A DNA stretch of 64,000 bases from Planktothricoides raciborskii GIHE-MW2 (GTDB lineage Bacteria > Cyanobacteriota > Cyanobacteriia > Cyanobacteriales > Laspinemataceae): the NCBI RefSeq assembly GCF_040564635.1, contig NZ_CP159837.1, forward strand, positions 4,389,001-4,453,000. The letters are read 5' to 3'. This document shows positions 37,437 through 46,500 of the stretch, piece after piece. The first letter of the stretch is position 1. Every line of letters starts with the position of its first letter. The notes below the pieces were generated by a model. The model made no database searches, was not told where the DNA came from, and worked only from the letters and a program-made list of their open reading frames with translations. The position numbers were made by a program, and so were the translations under genes.

Positions 37437-39164
37437 ATGCTAGAACACGACGTGATCATCGTTGGCGGTGGTTTAGCTGGTTGCCGCGCTGCTGTAGAAA
37501 TTAGCCGAATTGATCCTAAATTAAATGTGGCAGTGGTGGCGAAAACTCATCCAATTCGTTCTCACTCCGTCGCCGCTCAAGGAGGAATCGCTGCCACTTT
37601 AAAAAACGTCGATTCTACGGATAGCTGGGAAGCCCATGCTTTTGACACCGTAAAAGGTTCTGACTATCTGGCTGACCAAGATGCAGTGGCCCGATTGACC
37701 CAAGAAGCGCCTAATGTGGTGATTGATTTAGAACACATGGGAGTGTTGTTCTCCCGTTTACCCGATGGTCGGATTGCCCAGCGAGCTTTTGGCGGCCATA
37801 GTCACAACCGCGCTTGCTATGCGGCAGATAAAACCGGCCATGCGATTTTGCACGAACTGGTGAATAATTTACGCCGTTACGGGGTGACGATTTACGATGA
37901 GTGGTATGTGATGCGGTTAATCCTGGAGGATGGATGCGCCAAAGGGGTGGTTATGTATCGCATTAAAGATGGTCATCTGCAAGTGGTGCGGGCAAAAGCG
38001 GTGATGTTTGCCACGGGCGGTTATGGTCGGGTGTTTAATACTACGTCCAATGACTATGCTTCTACGGGGGATGGCTTGGCTTTGTCCGCTTTGGCAGGAG
38101 TCCCCCTGCAAGATATGGAGTTTGTCCAGTTCCATCCTACCGGGTTGTATCCTGTGGGAGTGCTGATTTCCGAGGCAGTTCGCGGTGAAGGGGCTTATTT
38201 ACGCAATAGCGAGGGCGATCGCTTCATGGCTAATTATGCTCCCAGCAAAATGGAGTTAGCCCCCCGCGATATTACTTCTCGGGCGATTACTTTGGAAATT
38301 CGCGCCGGTCGGGGGATTCATCCTGATGGGACAGCCGGTGGGCCTTATGTCCATTTGGATTTGCGCCATCTGGGTCGAGATAAGATTATGAGTCGGATTC
38401 CCTTCTGCTGGGAAGAGGCACACCGCTTGTTAGGTATCGATGCCGTAGAAGAACCGATGCCAGTGCGACCCACGGCCCACTATTCTATGGGAGGCATTCC
38501 GGTGAATATCGACGGCCAAGTCCGCAGCGGCCCCGATGGGTTGATCGAGGGCTTTTTTGCCGCCGGGGAATGCGCTTGTGTGTCCGTACATGGGGCTAAT
38601 CGTTTGGGCAGTAATTCCCTATTAGAATGTGTGGTCTATGGCAAGATTACCGGGGCTGCGATCGCGCCTTATGTGCAAAACCGCAAACTGCCCGAAGTAG
38701 ATGAACAACGGTACTTAGAAGAAGCTGCCGCTTCGATTCAAAGCCTCCTGGACAAACCCGGAAAATACCGCATTGGGGAAGTGCGCCAACAATTGCAAGA
38801 TGCCATGAGCGAACATTGTGGGGTATTTCGCACCGAAGAAGTGATGCAAGAAGGCTTCACCAAATTAGATCAATTACAGGAACAATATCAAGAGGTTTAT
38901 CTGGATGACAAAGGTAAGCTTTGGAATACGGAAATTGTCGAAGCTTTGGAATTGCGAAATCTGATTGTAGTTGCCAAGTTAATTTTAGGTTCAGCTATTA
39001 CCCGCAAGGAAAGTCGGGGGGCACATTCTCGCGAAGATTATCCCCAGCGTAATGATGAGCAATTCCTCAAACATACCTTATCTTATTATTCGCCAATGGG
39101 GATTGATATTGCTTATCGTTCAGTAGCGATGGGTATGTTTGAACCCCAGGAACGGAAGTATTAA
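37437..39164 (+). CDS. sdhA: Succinate dehydrogenase/fumarate reductase flavoprotein subunit
   Basis: This 575-residue protein is the catalytic flavoprotein that oxidises succinate to fumarate and passes electrons towards quinones. The FAD-binding motif VGGGLAGCRA is at about residues 9-18, and His43 in THPIRSHSVAAQGG is the expected site of covalent FAD attachment. The active-site region includes GGHSHNRACYAADKTGHAI and, towards the C-terminal part of the domain, HYSMGGIPVN. GAGGG lies just ahead of the ATG at 37437, a good ribosome site. The iron-sulfur and membrane subunits are not adjacent, as is common in cyanobacteria. Identity is firm. Confidence 0.95.
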   Translation: MLEHDVIIVGGGLAGCRAAVEISRIDPKLNVAVVAKTHPIRSHSVAAQGGIAATLKNVDSTDSWEAHAFDTVKGSDYLADQDAVARLTQEAPNVVIDLEHMGVLFSRLPDGRIAQRAFGGHSHNRACYAADKTGHAILHELVNNLRRYGVTIYDEWYVMRLILEDGCAKGVVMYRIKDGHLQVVRAKAVMFATGGYGRVFNTTSNDYASTGDGLALSALAGVPLQDMEFVQFHPTGLYPVGVLISEAVRGEGAYLRNSEGDRFMANYAPSKMELAPRDITSRAITLEIRAGRGIHPDGTAGGPYVHLDLRHLGRDKIMSRIPFCWEEAHRLLGIDAVEEPMPVRPTAHYSMGGIPVNIDGQVRSGPDGLIEGFFAAGECACVSVHGANRLGSNSLLECVVYGKITGAAIAPYVQNRKLPEVDEQRYLEEAAASIQSLLDKPGKYRIGEVRQQLQDAMSEHCGVFRTEEVMQEGFTKLDQLQEQYQEVYLDDKGKLWNTEIVEALELRNLIVVAKLILGSAITRKESRGAHSREDYPQRNDEQFLKHTLSYYSPMGIDIAYRSVAMGMFEPQERKY

Positions 39165-39170
39165 GGGACA

Positions 39171-39326
39171 AGAAACCGGGTTTCTGGGTTAATTGACTTC
39201 GGCTTTCCAAGAAACCGGGGCAAGAAACCGGGGCAAGAAACCGGGGCAAGAAACCGGGGCAAGAAACCGGGTTTCTATGACATTTGTTTGTTGGTAGCAA
39301 AGATGGTCTAAAGAAACCCGGTTTCT
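39171..39326. repeat. Palindrome AGAAACC(C/G)GGTTTCT and a 13-bp tandem derivative
   Basis: The palindrome occurs at 39171-39185, 39262-39276 and 39312-39326. Between the first two, the half-site has expanded into tandem CAAGAAACCGGGG units (39208-39259, four copies, running into the palindrome at 39260). More copies lie at 39796-39810, 39889-39903, 40951-40965 and in the 48.2-48.4 kb block, so this is a dispersed repeat of the accessory island. Confidence 0.9.
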
Positions 39327-39348
39327 GGGGTTGGTGGCAAAGGTTATC

Positions 39349-39462
39349 TAATGTTCCGGTTTCGGCACAGGCAGCCAATTGAGGAGCAGATCAGTCAAAC
39401 CAATGGGGATCTTCCGTAAGTACATCCAGAATCACATTGCTATCCACTAACACATTTGTCAT
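39349..39462 (-). pseudogene. Broken PIN-domain (VapC-like) toxin remnant
   Basis: Starting at ATG 39462, the minus strand encodes MTNVLVDSNVILDVLTEDPH, WFD, then an in-frame TGA at codon 24 (39391-39393), then SAPQLAACAETGTL. The first 14 residues match the PIN-domain start with the catalytic Asp in VDSN. In intact relatives a Trp is expected where the TGA stands, so one TGG-to-TGA change broke it; after TGTL the sequence becomes the AGAAACC repeat, so the remainder is lost. It overlaps the antitoxin stop by 4 bp (ATGA), the usual layout of such pairs. Confidence 0.75.
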
Positions 39463-39674
39463 TCTTCACCCCTGGTTAAGTCGAGAATTTCATTAGTGGT
39501 CATGTCTGTAGTTGCTTTGCCTCGCATGGCAGCAATGAGGGTAACTCCTTTGGATTGAGTTTGTTCTCCTTGATATCGCCAGGTTAAGAAGTCTAAGAAA
39601 ACTTTTACTTCTGCTAGAGCAGGTTGGGGTAATTTTCTAATGATTTCTAATATTTCTGTTTCAGTGTTTAACAT
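39459..39674 (-). CDS. DUF2281-like antitoxin of the broken PIN pair
   Basis: This 71-residue protein starts MLNTETEILEIIRKLPQPAL and has the VKVFLDFLTWRYQ segment typical of DUF2281-type antitoxins, with an acidic C-terminus ending DLTRGEE. The stop overlaps the start of the dead PIN gene by 4 bp. With its toxin broken, the gene may be a solitary survivor or may cross-neutralise another toxin. It is on the minus strand between two repeat-rich gaps. Confidence 0.75.
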   Translation of the reverse strand: MLNTETEILEIIRKLPQPALAEVKVFLDFLTWRYQGEQTQSKGVTLIAAMRGKATTDMTTNEILDLTRGEE

Positions 39675-40033
39675 AATTTATAAGACAATTATGAGAGAAT
39701 ATTTTATCAAGTGATGACCAAAATACAACCTAATCATAACACAGAAACTTTCACAAACCCGGTGTCAGAAACAGGGTTTATAAACCCCAGGGACAAGAAA
39801 CCGGGTTTCTGGGTTAACTTTTGCCATTCAAGCAAAAAATAAAGCAACCCGGTTTCTAACCGCTTCAGGTTTTTGAACCCCAGGGACAAGAAACCAGGTT
39901 TCTGGGGTTAGGCAAAAGTTAAGGCAGAAACCCGTTTTTTTAGGTTCTTGCTTATTAATTAGGTGAGTAAAATATTTATATGTTATAATCGGAGAAACCC
40001 CAGTTATGCCGCCACTCAGGTGAGGCCACTTAA
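39675..40033. other. Repeat-rich gap between two TA pairs
   Basis: The gap holds palindromes AGAAACCGGGTTTCT at 39796-39810 and AGAAACCAGGTTTCT at 39889-39903, plus half-sites near 39847 and 39928. The promoters of the leftward antitoxin and rightward TA pair must lie here. A 76-codon minus-strand frame across it consists of repeat translation. Confidence 0.65.
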
Positions 40034-40243
40034 ATGGAGTCCACAAGCCAAATCGCACTCGAAACTATCAAAAACCTTTCTGTTGAGGATTTTTTGAACT
40101 TATTAAGACAAAAAGAAACTCTGGTTGTGCAAGTTTCTAGCAGTGAAGTGGTGAAAATTAAAGCCAGCTTAGAACTGCTACCTTTACCGAAACTTGATGG
40201 GTATGTACCCCAAGGATGGAAAGACGCTATCTACCATGAGTAA
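40034..40243 (+). CDS. Putative antitoxin of an intact PIN pair
   Basis: This 69-residue protein (start MESTSQIALETIKNLSVEDF) precedes a PIN gene and overlaps its start by 8 bp, the usual antitoxin layout. An AGGTGAGG ribosome site lies about 8 bases before the ATG. I do not recognise the DNA-binding fold, but the hydrophobic pattern of the first 35 residues suggests helices. The role is inferred from position. Confidence 0.7.
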   Translation: MESTSQIALETIKNLSVEDFLNLLRQKETLVVQVSSSEVVKIKASLELLPLPKLDGYVPQGWKDAIYHE

Positions 40244-40721
40244 AACAGATTTAGTGTTTTTGGATGCGGGAATTTTTATTGGGGCTTTGCTAAGTCAAGA
40301 TCCGCGTCATTCAGAAGCTCGTCCTATCGTTGAAGCGGCGCGATGCGGAACCCTGCTTGCCTGTACTTCTGTTGGAGTATTGAGTGAAGTTTATGCAGCT
40401 TTAACTTGGACTGGATCTCAACCTCCTCAAACCCCAAAAATCGCTAGTGAAGCCGTTCGTCTTTTGGTTGATGAACCTTCTCAAATTGTAGTTTTAGAAA
40501 CTAACTTTACAGCCAGCATGAAAATGCTAGAAATTGCCGCTGCTCAACAGCTTACAGCCCGTAGAATTCACGATGCCAGACACGCTGCTACCGCTTTAGC
40601 TGCGGGGGTATATAAAGTTTATACATACGATCCTGAAGATTGGCGGTTATTTCAGCCCTATGGGATTAGAATTGTCGGTCCTGACTCCGTTTTTTCGGGG
40701 AACGATTCATTGAGAATTTAA
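40236..40721 (+). CDS. PIN-domain toxin (VapC-like ribonuclease)
   Basis: About 161 residues from the ATG at 40236, which overlaps the antitoxin stop; the frame is open to 40194 but that part lies inside the antitoxin gene. Acidic residues for a metal-dependent RNase site are visible: Asp in VFLDAGIFIG, Glu in SEVYAAL, Asp in RRIHDARHAATAL and Asp in VYTYDPEDW. The set is complete, so the toxin should be active, unlike the neighbouring remnant. It probably cleaves RNA when not bound by the antitoxin. Confidence 0.85.
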   Translation: MSKTDLVFLDAGIFIGALLSQDPRHSEARPIVEAARCGTLLACTSVGVLSEVYAALTWTGSQPPQTPKIASEAVRLLVDEPSQIVVLETNFTASMKMLEIAAAQQLTARRIHDARHAATALAAGVYKVYTYDPEDWRLFQPYGIRIVGPDSVFSGNDSLRI

Positions 40722-40786
40722 CTACAGGGTAGAAATCAGCGGTATTACAGCAATTTTCTCCGCGAGTAAACCACAAATATCTGTAG

Positions 40787-40921
40787 GGGCGAAGCATTCC
40801 GGCAGTGTACGGGCGTGATCTTTCCGGCAGAAGCTCGATGCTTAGAATATTAACTTGACTGCCGGAAAGATCACGCCCCTACTGCTTAGAATATTAATCT
40901 AAAGACCGGAATGCTTCGCCC
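40787..40921. repeat. Nested inverted repeat (possible MITE), 135 bp
   Basis: Outer arms GGGCGAAGCATTCCGG (40787-40802) and CCGGAATGCTTCGCCC (40906-40921) are perfect 16-bp complements, and inner arms GGGCGTGATCTTTCCGGCAG (40811-40830) and its complement (40859-40878) are perfect over 20 bp. TGCTTAGAATATTAA is present twice (40839-40853, 40883-40897). The nested form suggests a non-autonomous mobile element or repeat inserted into a repeat. Confidence 0.85.
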
Positions 40922-41001
40922 GATCGTGGTTTAGTAATCTGCGGCAAAGAAGAAACCCGGTTTCTAGGGACTCGGTTTCTAATCGCTTCAGGTTTGTAGA
41001 C

Positions 41002-42513
41002 CTAGGTTTTGGGGTTAATTGACTTCGGCAAAGAAGAATCCTGGTTTCTTTTCCTTTCAATCTTTTTCTTGGTCAGCCACCACGCCCCAACAGAAAATAA
41101 AGAACTAATCGCTAAAGCAATAATAAATGGATGGGGCGGAAGTAAGAGGCGATCGCGACTAGGAAAACCCCAAGGTTGAGTAATTAAACCGGAACTGGAA
41201 GCCATAATTGCCCCCGCTGCAATTCCCACACCAACGGCCTCAATTTGGTCTTGTAAATCTTCATTTAATTCTTTTTGCCGTTCTTGTGCTGCTGTGGCTT
41301 TTTCCTCAGCTTGTTTCAGTAATTCTTGTTGTCGTTTGTCTCGCTTTTTCTCCCACCTCTGCCAAGTGCGATCGCATTGGGCTTGGTCAATTTCCACAAT
41401 GGCGCGAATCGATGCCACTGCCTGGGAAATTAACCCCGTTCCCTGTTCAAAATAACTTAAATCCGCTTCAATTTGCCGCTGGAATTGGGGTGCGGTTTGT
41501 TCCCCGAAATACCGCCAAAAGGATAGTTCTTCCTTATCGGTTCCTAGTATAGCACAAATTTGCTCAATTTTGTCATTATAATTGTTAAGATTTATGGTGA
41601 TTGTGTTCAAGAAATCTTTCAGTTTCCGCAGGAGGCGATCGTAAATTAGAGAATCAGCGGAGAGTTGTTTTAACTGGGTTTTTAATATCTGGAGATAGGT
41701 GTTATCTTGCGGGTCAGGTTGGGCGGCATCAATTTGGATTTGAATTTTGTCTAAGGTCGGGTCTAGGCTAAGATAATATTGTTTGAGTTGCTGGTAAACT
41801 TCCCGGCTATCTTGAAAGGCTTTGGTGATTTTATGGCGATAGAAAAATAGGTCAAAACTTGGCTGAAAGCATTTACTTAGATTTCTATCTGCCATTTCAT
41901 CACGGAATAGCCAGATGAGAACATGAGGAGATTCATCAACTTTGCCGGGGTTGCCATATTCAAAAATCGGGCTACCAAATAATTCTCCCAAGCGAGAGGG
42001 GGAATTATTTTGACTGAATAAAGCCTGATAGCATTGATTGGCAAGTTCGGTTAATTTAGCGCCTTTTAAGTCTTGATTTTCTGGGGGTAAATTGAGGGTT
42101 AATAGCAGAGTTTGTCCGAGAAAATATTTGCTTGGGGGAAAGGGTAAAATCTGCTGGGGGTTAAACTGTTCCAGAACCGGAATTTCTACAGTGTTCGCGG
42201 GTTTTCTATCATCATAGCCAATGTTGAAAAATACCCCATAACTGTCTTCGGGAATTTGGACAGGTTGGATAAAACCTTCCATCTCTGGAATATCTGGAAA
42301 TTTATGGGGGGTGAAGGAAATCTGCTTTTGGGGAGGGAGGAGGAGAATGCGATTTTCACCTTCTCGGTGAAGATGGGGTGTTACTTGGGTGTCAGTGAGG
42401 GGAGATAGGAGGCGATCGCAATTTGACCATAGAGGGTGAGTCTCTCCCTCAGTGTCATCTTTGCGGAGATGGTAAGCGCATAAATAGAGGTTGGGGGCGA
42501 AAATGCTCATCAT
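41002..42513 (-). CDS. Coiled-coil protein with two C-terminal membrane helices, function unknown
   Basis: This 503-residue protein has an N-terminal globular part (about 1-240), a helical, probably coiled-coil middle (KDFLNTITINLNNYNDKIEQ; then KRDKRQQELLKQAEEKATAA near 385-410) and two hydrophobic helices near 425-445 and 464-482. The last residues (DSSLPKSINPKT) are encoded inside a degenerate AGAAACC palindrome, so the natural end may have been altered. I do not recognise a family. It is joined to the nucleotidyltransferase gene by a 4-bp ATGA overlap and is the last gene of the CHAT cluster. An 80-bp segment of it recurs at 50519-50598. A membrane-acting partner of the nucleotidyltransferase is a reasonable guess only. 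Confidence 0.75.
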   Translation of the reverse strand: MMSIFAPNLYLCAYHLRKDDTEGETHPLWSNCDRLLSPLTDTQVTPHLHREGENRILLLPPQKQISFTPHKFPDIPEMEGFIQPVQIPEDSYGVFFNIGYDDRKPANTVEIPVLEQFNPQQILPFPPSKYFLGQTLLLTLNLPPENQDLKGAKLTELANQCYQALFSQNNSPSRLGELFGSPIFEYGNPGKVDESPHVLIWLFRDEMADRNLSKCFQPSFDLFFYRHKITKAFQDSREVYQQLKQYYLSLDPTLDKIQIQIDAAQPDPQDNTYLQILKTQLKQLSADSLIYDRLLRKLKDFLNTITINLNNYNDKIEQICAILGTDKEELSFWRYFGEQTAPQFQRQIEADLSYFEQGTGLISQAVASIRAIVEIDQAQCDRTWQRWEKKRDKRQQELLKQAEEKATAAQERQKELNEDLQDQIEAVGVGIAAGAIMASSSGLITQPWGFPSRDRLLLPPHPFIIALAISSLFSVGAWWLTKKKIERKRNQDSSLPKSINPKT

Positions 42514-43016
42514 AACCGATTGTAATCCATTGTAGTGGCTTGTCCATCGGCCTGTTGTTGTTTCGCTTGACGTGCGGCAGCGACTAAGGCGGATTTCGTC
42601 CGATTAAAAGCCTTATCCCACCGTTGTTCATCTTGTAAATCAGCGATATAGTCTCGCAAATGTGAAATCACTTGAATTTGAACCGCCTCGGGTAATAGAA
42701 CAATTCCTTCTCTGTGAACATTCAAAATAAATGGACTTTTTTCTAGATTAAACCGCTGCTCAGAAACAAAAGCGCGGGAAATCACGGTATCATATTTCAA
42801 GGACAAATCTTGAATAACATCACTGGTTTTCTCAATTTCGTCAGCATAATTAAAAGCAGATTTCATTACAATCAGTAAGTCAATATCTGAATCGGGTTTA
42901 GCTTCTCCCCTAGCTTGAGAGCCATATAAAATGATTTGCACAACCTGTTCAGAATAATGAGCCTTAAACCAATTTTTAATTAACTCGATAATTTCTGGTA
43001 GTTTTTGATGTTTCAT
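42510..43016 (-). CDS. MNT-type nucleotidyltransferase domain protein
   Basis: This 168-residue protein has a minimal nucleotidyltransferase fold with the motif GSQARGEAKPDSDIDLL (residues 32-48) and metal-binding D44 and D46; a third acidic residue is probably in the KYDTVISRAF strand. Such MNT proteins usually pair with HEPN toxins, which they AMPylate, but no HEPN gene follows. Instead its stop overlaps the start of the 503-aa membrane protein by 4 bp (ATGA). The C-terminal helix (SALVAAARQAKQQQADG) is an extension. It lies 107 bp after the 116-aa gene. Confidence 0.85.
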   Translation of the reverse strand: MKHQKLPEIIELIKNWFKAHYSEQVVQIILYGSQARGEAKPDSDIDLLIVMKSAFNYADEIEKTSDVIQDLSLKYDTVISRAFVSEQRFNLEKSPFILNVHREGIVLLPEAVQIQVISHLRDYIADLQDEQRWDKAFNRTKSALVAAARQAKQQQADGQATTMDYNRL

Positions 43017-43123
43017 TTGATTAATGTGCCATAAAGTTTCTCTCGTGCCACCGCTATGCCGTGATAAGCATTTCTGCGGCTCTGTAGCCTGGAAAAAACA
43101 TCGCCCCTACAGTTAATCAACCA

Positions 43124-43474
43124 TCAAGATTGACCCTCTTTTTTGCCCATTTTCGGGGCGCGGGTTAGCAGAATCTCGGTAATTTTCGGATAGATATTTT
43201 TATAATCCGTGTTTCCGGTGTTGGGGGAATCGTTATCAGCACCACTTAGCTTCCTTTCCCCCACTTTATCCATCAATTTTTGAGTCAACTTAGGATAAGG
43301 GCGACACCATTCTTTAATTGCAGTAGCTATCTCAGCATCCGACTTATCTTGACAAGCCACCAAACTTTCACTGAGAGATTTTAATCCTTGGATGGCTCCC
43401 GATGTTTGCCAAATATTATCCGGGTTGGTTTCCCAAATTTCCCAGAAAGCAGCAATGCGTTGTTCGGGGGTCAT
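43124..43474 (-). CDS. Small hypothetical protein after the CHAT gene
   Basis: This 116-residue protein begins MTPEQRIAAFWEIWETNPDN, has a helical stretch with SESLVACQDKSDAEIATAIK, and a basic tail ending RAPKMGKKEGQS. I recognise no family. It starts 33 bp after the CHAT protein stop, so it is almost certainly cotranslated with it. It might be a substrate, inhibitor or adaptor of the protease, in analogy to other CHAT loci whose target sits next door; this is inferred from position alone. Confidence 0.65.
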   Translation of the reverse strand: MTPEQRIAAFWEIWETNPDNIWQTSGAIQGLKSLSESLVACQDKSDAEIATAIKEWCRPYPKLTQKLMDKVGERKLSGADNDSPNTGNTDYKNIYPKITEILLTRAPKMGKKEGQS

Positions 43475-43507
43475 GGCTCATCACTCCTGTTAGCAACTTC
43501 TCAGATT

Positions 43508-46500
43508 TTACTGTCCAATGGCACAAAATGGCGCCCAATAGTAGGGAGATTCAAACGGCTGATAGTCCATAGGATAGGAATCGATGATTTCTTTCATCTC
43601 CTCCCGCCGTTTTGGGCTAATCACCGTACAGCTATCCACCCAGTTTAACAAATCTTGCACCGTGGCTTCCCGCAACCAAGTCTGAGTCTGGCGCAACGCC
43701 AGAACCACCGACAGGTCAGACTGCTGGAGAGTTTGATAAAACTGAATCATAAAAATCGCCGTAGAGATATCCGCCACGGCCCAGAGGGTACTGACCACAT
43801 TGGGAGAACCCGCCAAAATGAAGCCACTGGGTAAACCGATATATTCATCACTGGTGGAGGTGAAGTCGGTGATACCCGTTTCGCAGGCGGACAGAGTGAC
43901 GAGACGGCAGTTGGTCAGGTCCAGGCGCAAGATATCCTCTAAGGTCAGACATTTTTGCAAGTCCAGCAGTTTGTTGTCTTTCAGGGGCAGATAGCGGCTG
44001 GGGTCATCGGTTGGCGGCGGGGGCGTAAATTCACTTTTAGCCAGGATGAGGGCGGATTTGAGGGCATCTTGGAAGTTGAAGTAGCCGTGACAGGAGAAGT
44101 GGGTACAGTGGGCATTTTTCAGGGTTTCCCCATCAATGGCGGCTTTTTCGGCTTCGTCATGTTTGAGGACTTGGTGGGAGTTAAACAGGGATTGGATAGC
44201 TTCCACTTCCATATCCGTGAAGTGGAGGTCTTGGGTGGGGTTTTGGATAGCGAAGAGGCGGTTAAAGTGGGGGCGTTGTCGGTTTTGGGCTTGTTGGAGG
44301 ACTTGGCAGTTGGGGGCGTAGGCGACTCCTTTGGGAAACAGGTCTTGGAGGAATTGGCCCTCACCCTCTCCTGTGGCAACAGGTAAAGCGTGGAGGGGGA
44401 ACAGGTGCAGGAAGCGGTGAGGGATGAGGATGAGTTTTTTGCAGTTGGGGAAGTTTTTAAACAGGTTTTGCAGGATTTCATCCAGATGGAGGATTTTCGG
44501 GAGTTGTTCGAGGTGTTGGGGGAGAACCTCTCGCCATTGATCGCTTTTGAGGCGGCGGTAGTCGTTAATGTAGGTATTAGTCCAGTTGATGAGATTTTGT
44601 CGGTCTTCCGGGGAAGATGTCCAAAGGTGAAGGGTTTGGTTGGTGAGGGTGAAGGTAAGGAACTTGTCATCCAGGACATACCATTCTAGGATGACGGTTT
44701 CATCATCCAGTAGAGATTGAATATCCGAGAATTTCAAGGGTTTATAGGGATATTTGGCCTGGAATTCTTCCCGCAGTTGGGTGATATAGGTATAGTCGGG
44801 GTTGGGGTCCTGTTTGAGGCGGCGGTCTTCTTCAGAAATCGCTTGACGCAGTTCTTGCAACCGTTGGCGGCGTTCGGCGGGAATTTCTCCGCTTGGGTAC
44901 ATATCACGGGTGGCGATGAGTTCGGTCAAGTTGCGGGCTTTACTGCGATCGGCATATTCAATGGCATCTTGATATCTGCCCAATTCTAGGCACACTTCCA
45001 CCATGCCGAGATAAACTTTGTTCCATTGTTCATTAAAGTTGCGTTTATAGCCCTCACTATCAGCACCAATTTCACCCCGCAGATATTCCACCTGTTCCAG
45101 AGCATCTTGAAAGCTACCGGAGGCATTTTCTAGGGCTTTTTGTTTTTGGGAGGAACTGTTTCCACTCAGGCGAGATTGAGCTTTGTAGGCCAAACCAAAG
45201 TTGCTCAGGGTACCCGCTAAATCCTTTTCCAGCTTCAGACGGCGGCGAATCTGGGCAGATTCGCTGTAGTGGGCGAGCGCCTGCTCTAGGTTGGCTGCGG
45301 GGTTGATGCCTAATTCGGCTTGAGTCCACCGGGCAACCCCGAGATTGTTCAGAGTAGCGGCTAAATCCTTTTCCAGCCTTAGATGGCGGCGAATCTGGGC
45401 AGCTTCGTTGTAGTGGGCGAGCGCTTGGTCTAGGTTGGCAACGGGGTTGATGCCCAATTTGGATTGAGTCCAGCGAGCATTCCCTAGATTGGTCAGGGTA
45501 GTGGCTAAATCCTTTTCTAGTTCCAGACGACGGCGAATTTGGGCGGCTTCGTTGTACTGGGCGAGCGCCTGGTCTAGGTTGGCGGCGGGGTTGCCCAATT
45601 CGGCTTGAGTCCTGTAGGCATTTCCCAAATTGTCCAGGGTACCCGCTAAATCCTTTTTTAGTCCCAGACGGCGGCGAATCTGGGCGGCTTCGCTGTAGTG
45701 AACTAGGGCCTGCTCTAGGTTGGCGGCGGGATTGATGCCCAATTCGGCTTGAATTAAGTGGGCAAGCCCCAGATTGTTCAGGGTACCCGCTAAAGCCTTT
45801 TCTAGTCCCAGACGGCGGCAAATCTGGGCGGCTTCGCTGTGGTGAACTAGGGCCTGCTCTAGGTTGGCGGCGGGGTTGATGCCCAATTCGGCTTGATTCC
45901 AGTGGGCAAGCCCCAGATTGGTCAAGGTAGGGGCTAAATCCTTTTCCAGTCCCAGATGGCGGCGAATCTGGGCGGCTTCGCTGTAGTGGGCGAGGGCCTG
46001 GTCTAGGTTGGCGGCGGGGTTGATGCCCAATTTGGCTTGAGTTTGGTAGCCATCCCCCAGATTGGTCAAGGTAGTGGCTAAATCCTTTTCCAGTCCCAGA
46101 TGGCGGCGAATCTGGGCAGCTTTGCTGTAGTGGGCGAGGGCCTGGTCTAGGTTGGCGGCGGGGTTGATGCCCAATTCGGCTTGATTGAAGTGGGTATTCC
46201 CCAGATTGTCCAGGGTACCCGCTAAATACTTTTCCAGTCCCAGACGGCGCATAATCTGGGCGGCTTCACTGTAGTGGGCGAGCGCCTGGTCTAGGTTGGT
46301 GGCGGGGTTGATGCCCAATTTGGCTTGAGTTTGGTAGGCATTTCCCAAATTATTCAGGGTACTGGCGAGGTTTTTTTCTAGTCCCAGACGGCGGCGAATC
46401 TGGGCGGCTTCGCTGTGGTGAACTAGGGCCTGGTCTAGGTTGGCGGCGGGGTTGATGCCCAATTTGGCTTGAGTTTGGTAGGCAAGTCCCAGATTGTTTA

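Noticed and set aside
39208-39276. Possible CRISPR array
   Set aside because: The 13-bp units are contiguous without spacers; the same holds for the 12-bp, 70-bp and 144-bp arrays. No cas gene is present.
39067-39378. 103-codon minus-strand frame
   Set aside because: It starts inside the broken PIN remnant and continues through the AGAAACC repeats into antisense sdhA; only the PIN-derived part has meaning.
42510-43016. MNT-HEPN toxin-antitoxin pair
   Set aside because: The nucleotidyltransferase is clear, but the coupled downstream protein is a 503-residue membrane coiled-coil protein without the HEPN R-x4-6-H motif in a short helical protein.
44119-44679. 186-codon minus-strand frame in the CHAT domain
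   Set aside because: It runs in another frame across the catalytic domain, is Ser/Thr/Lys/Pro-rich, and lacks any family match; the CHAT frame has catalytic motifs.
45114-45821. 235-codon minus-strand frame in the CHAT repeats
   Set aside because: The 144-bp unit is divisible by 3, so alternative frames stay open through the repeats; the Pro/Ser/Arg-rich translation is a shadow of the real frame.
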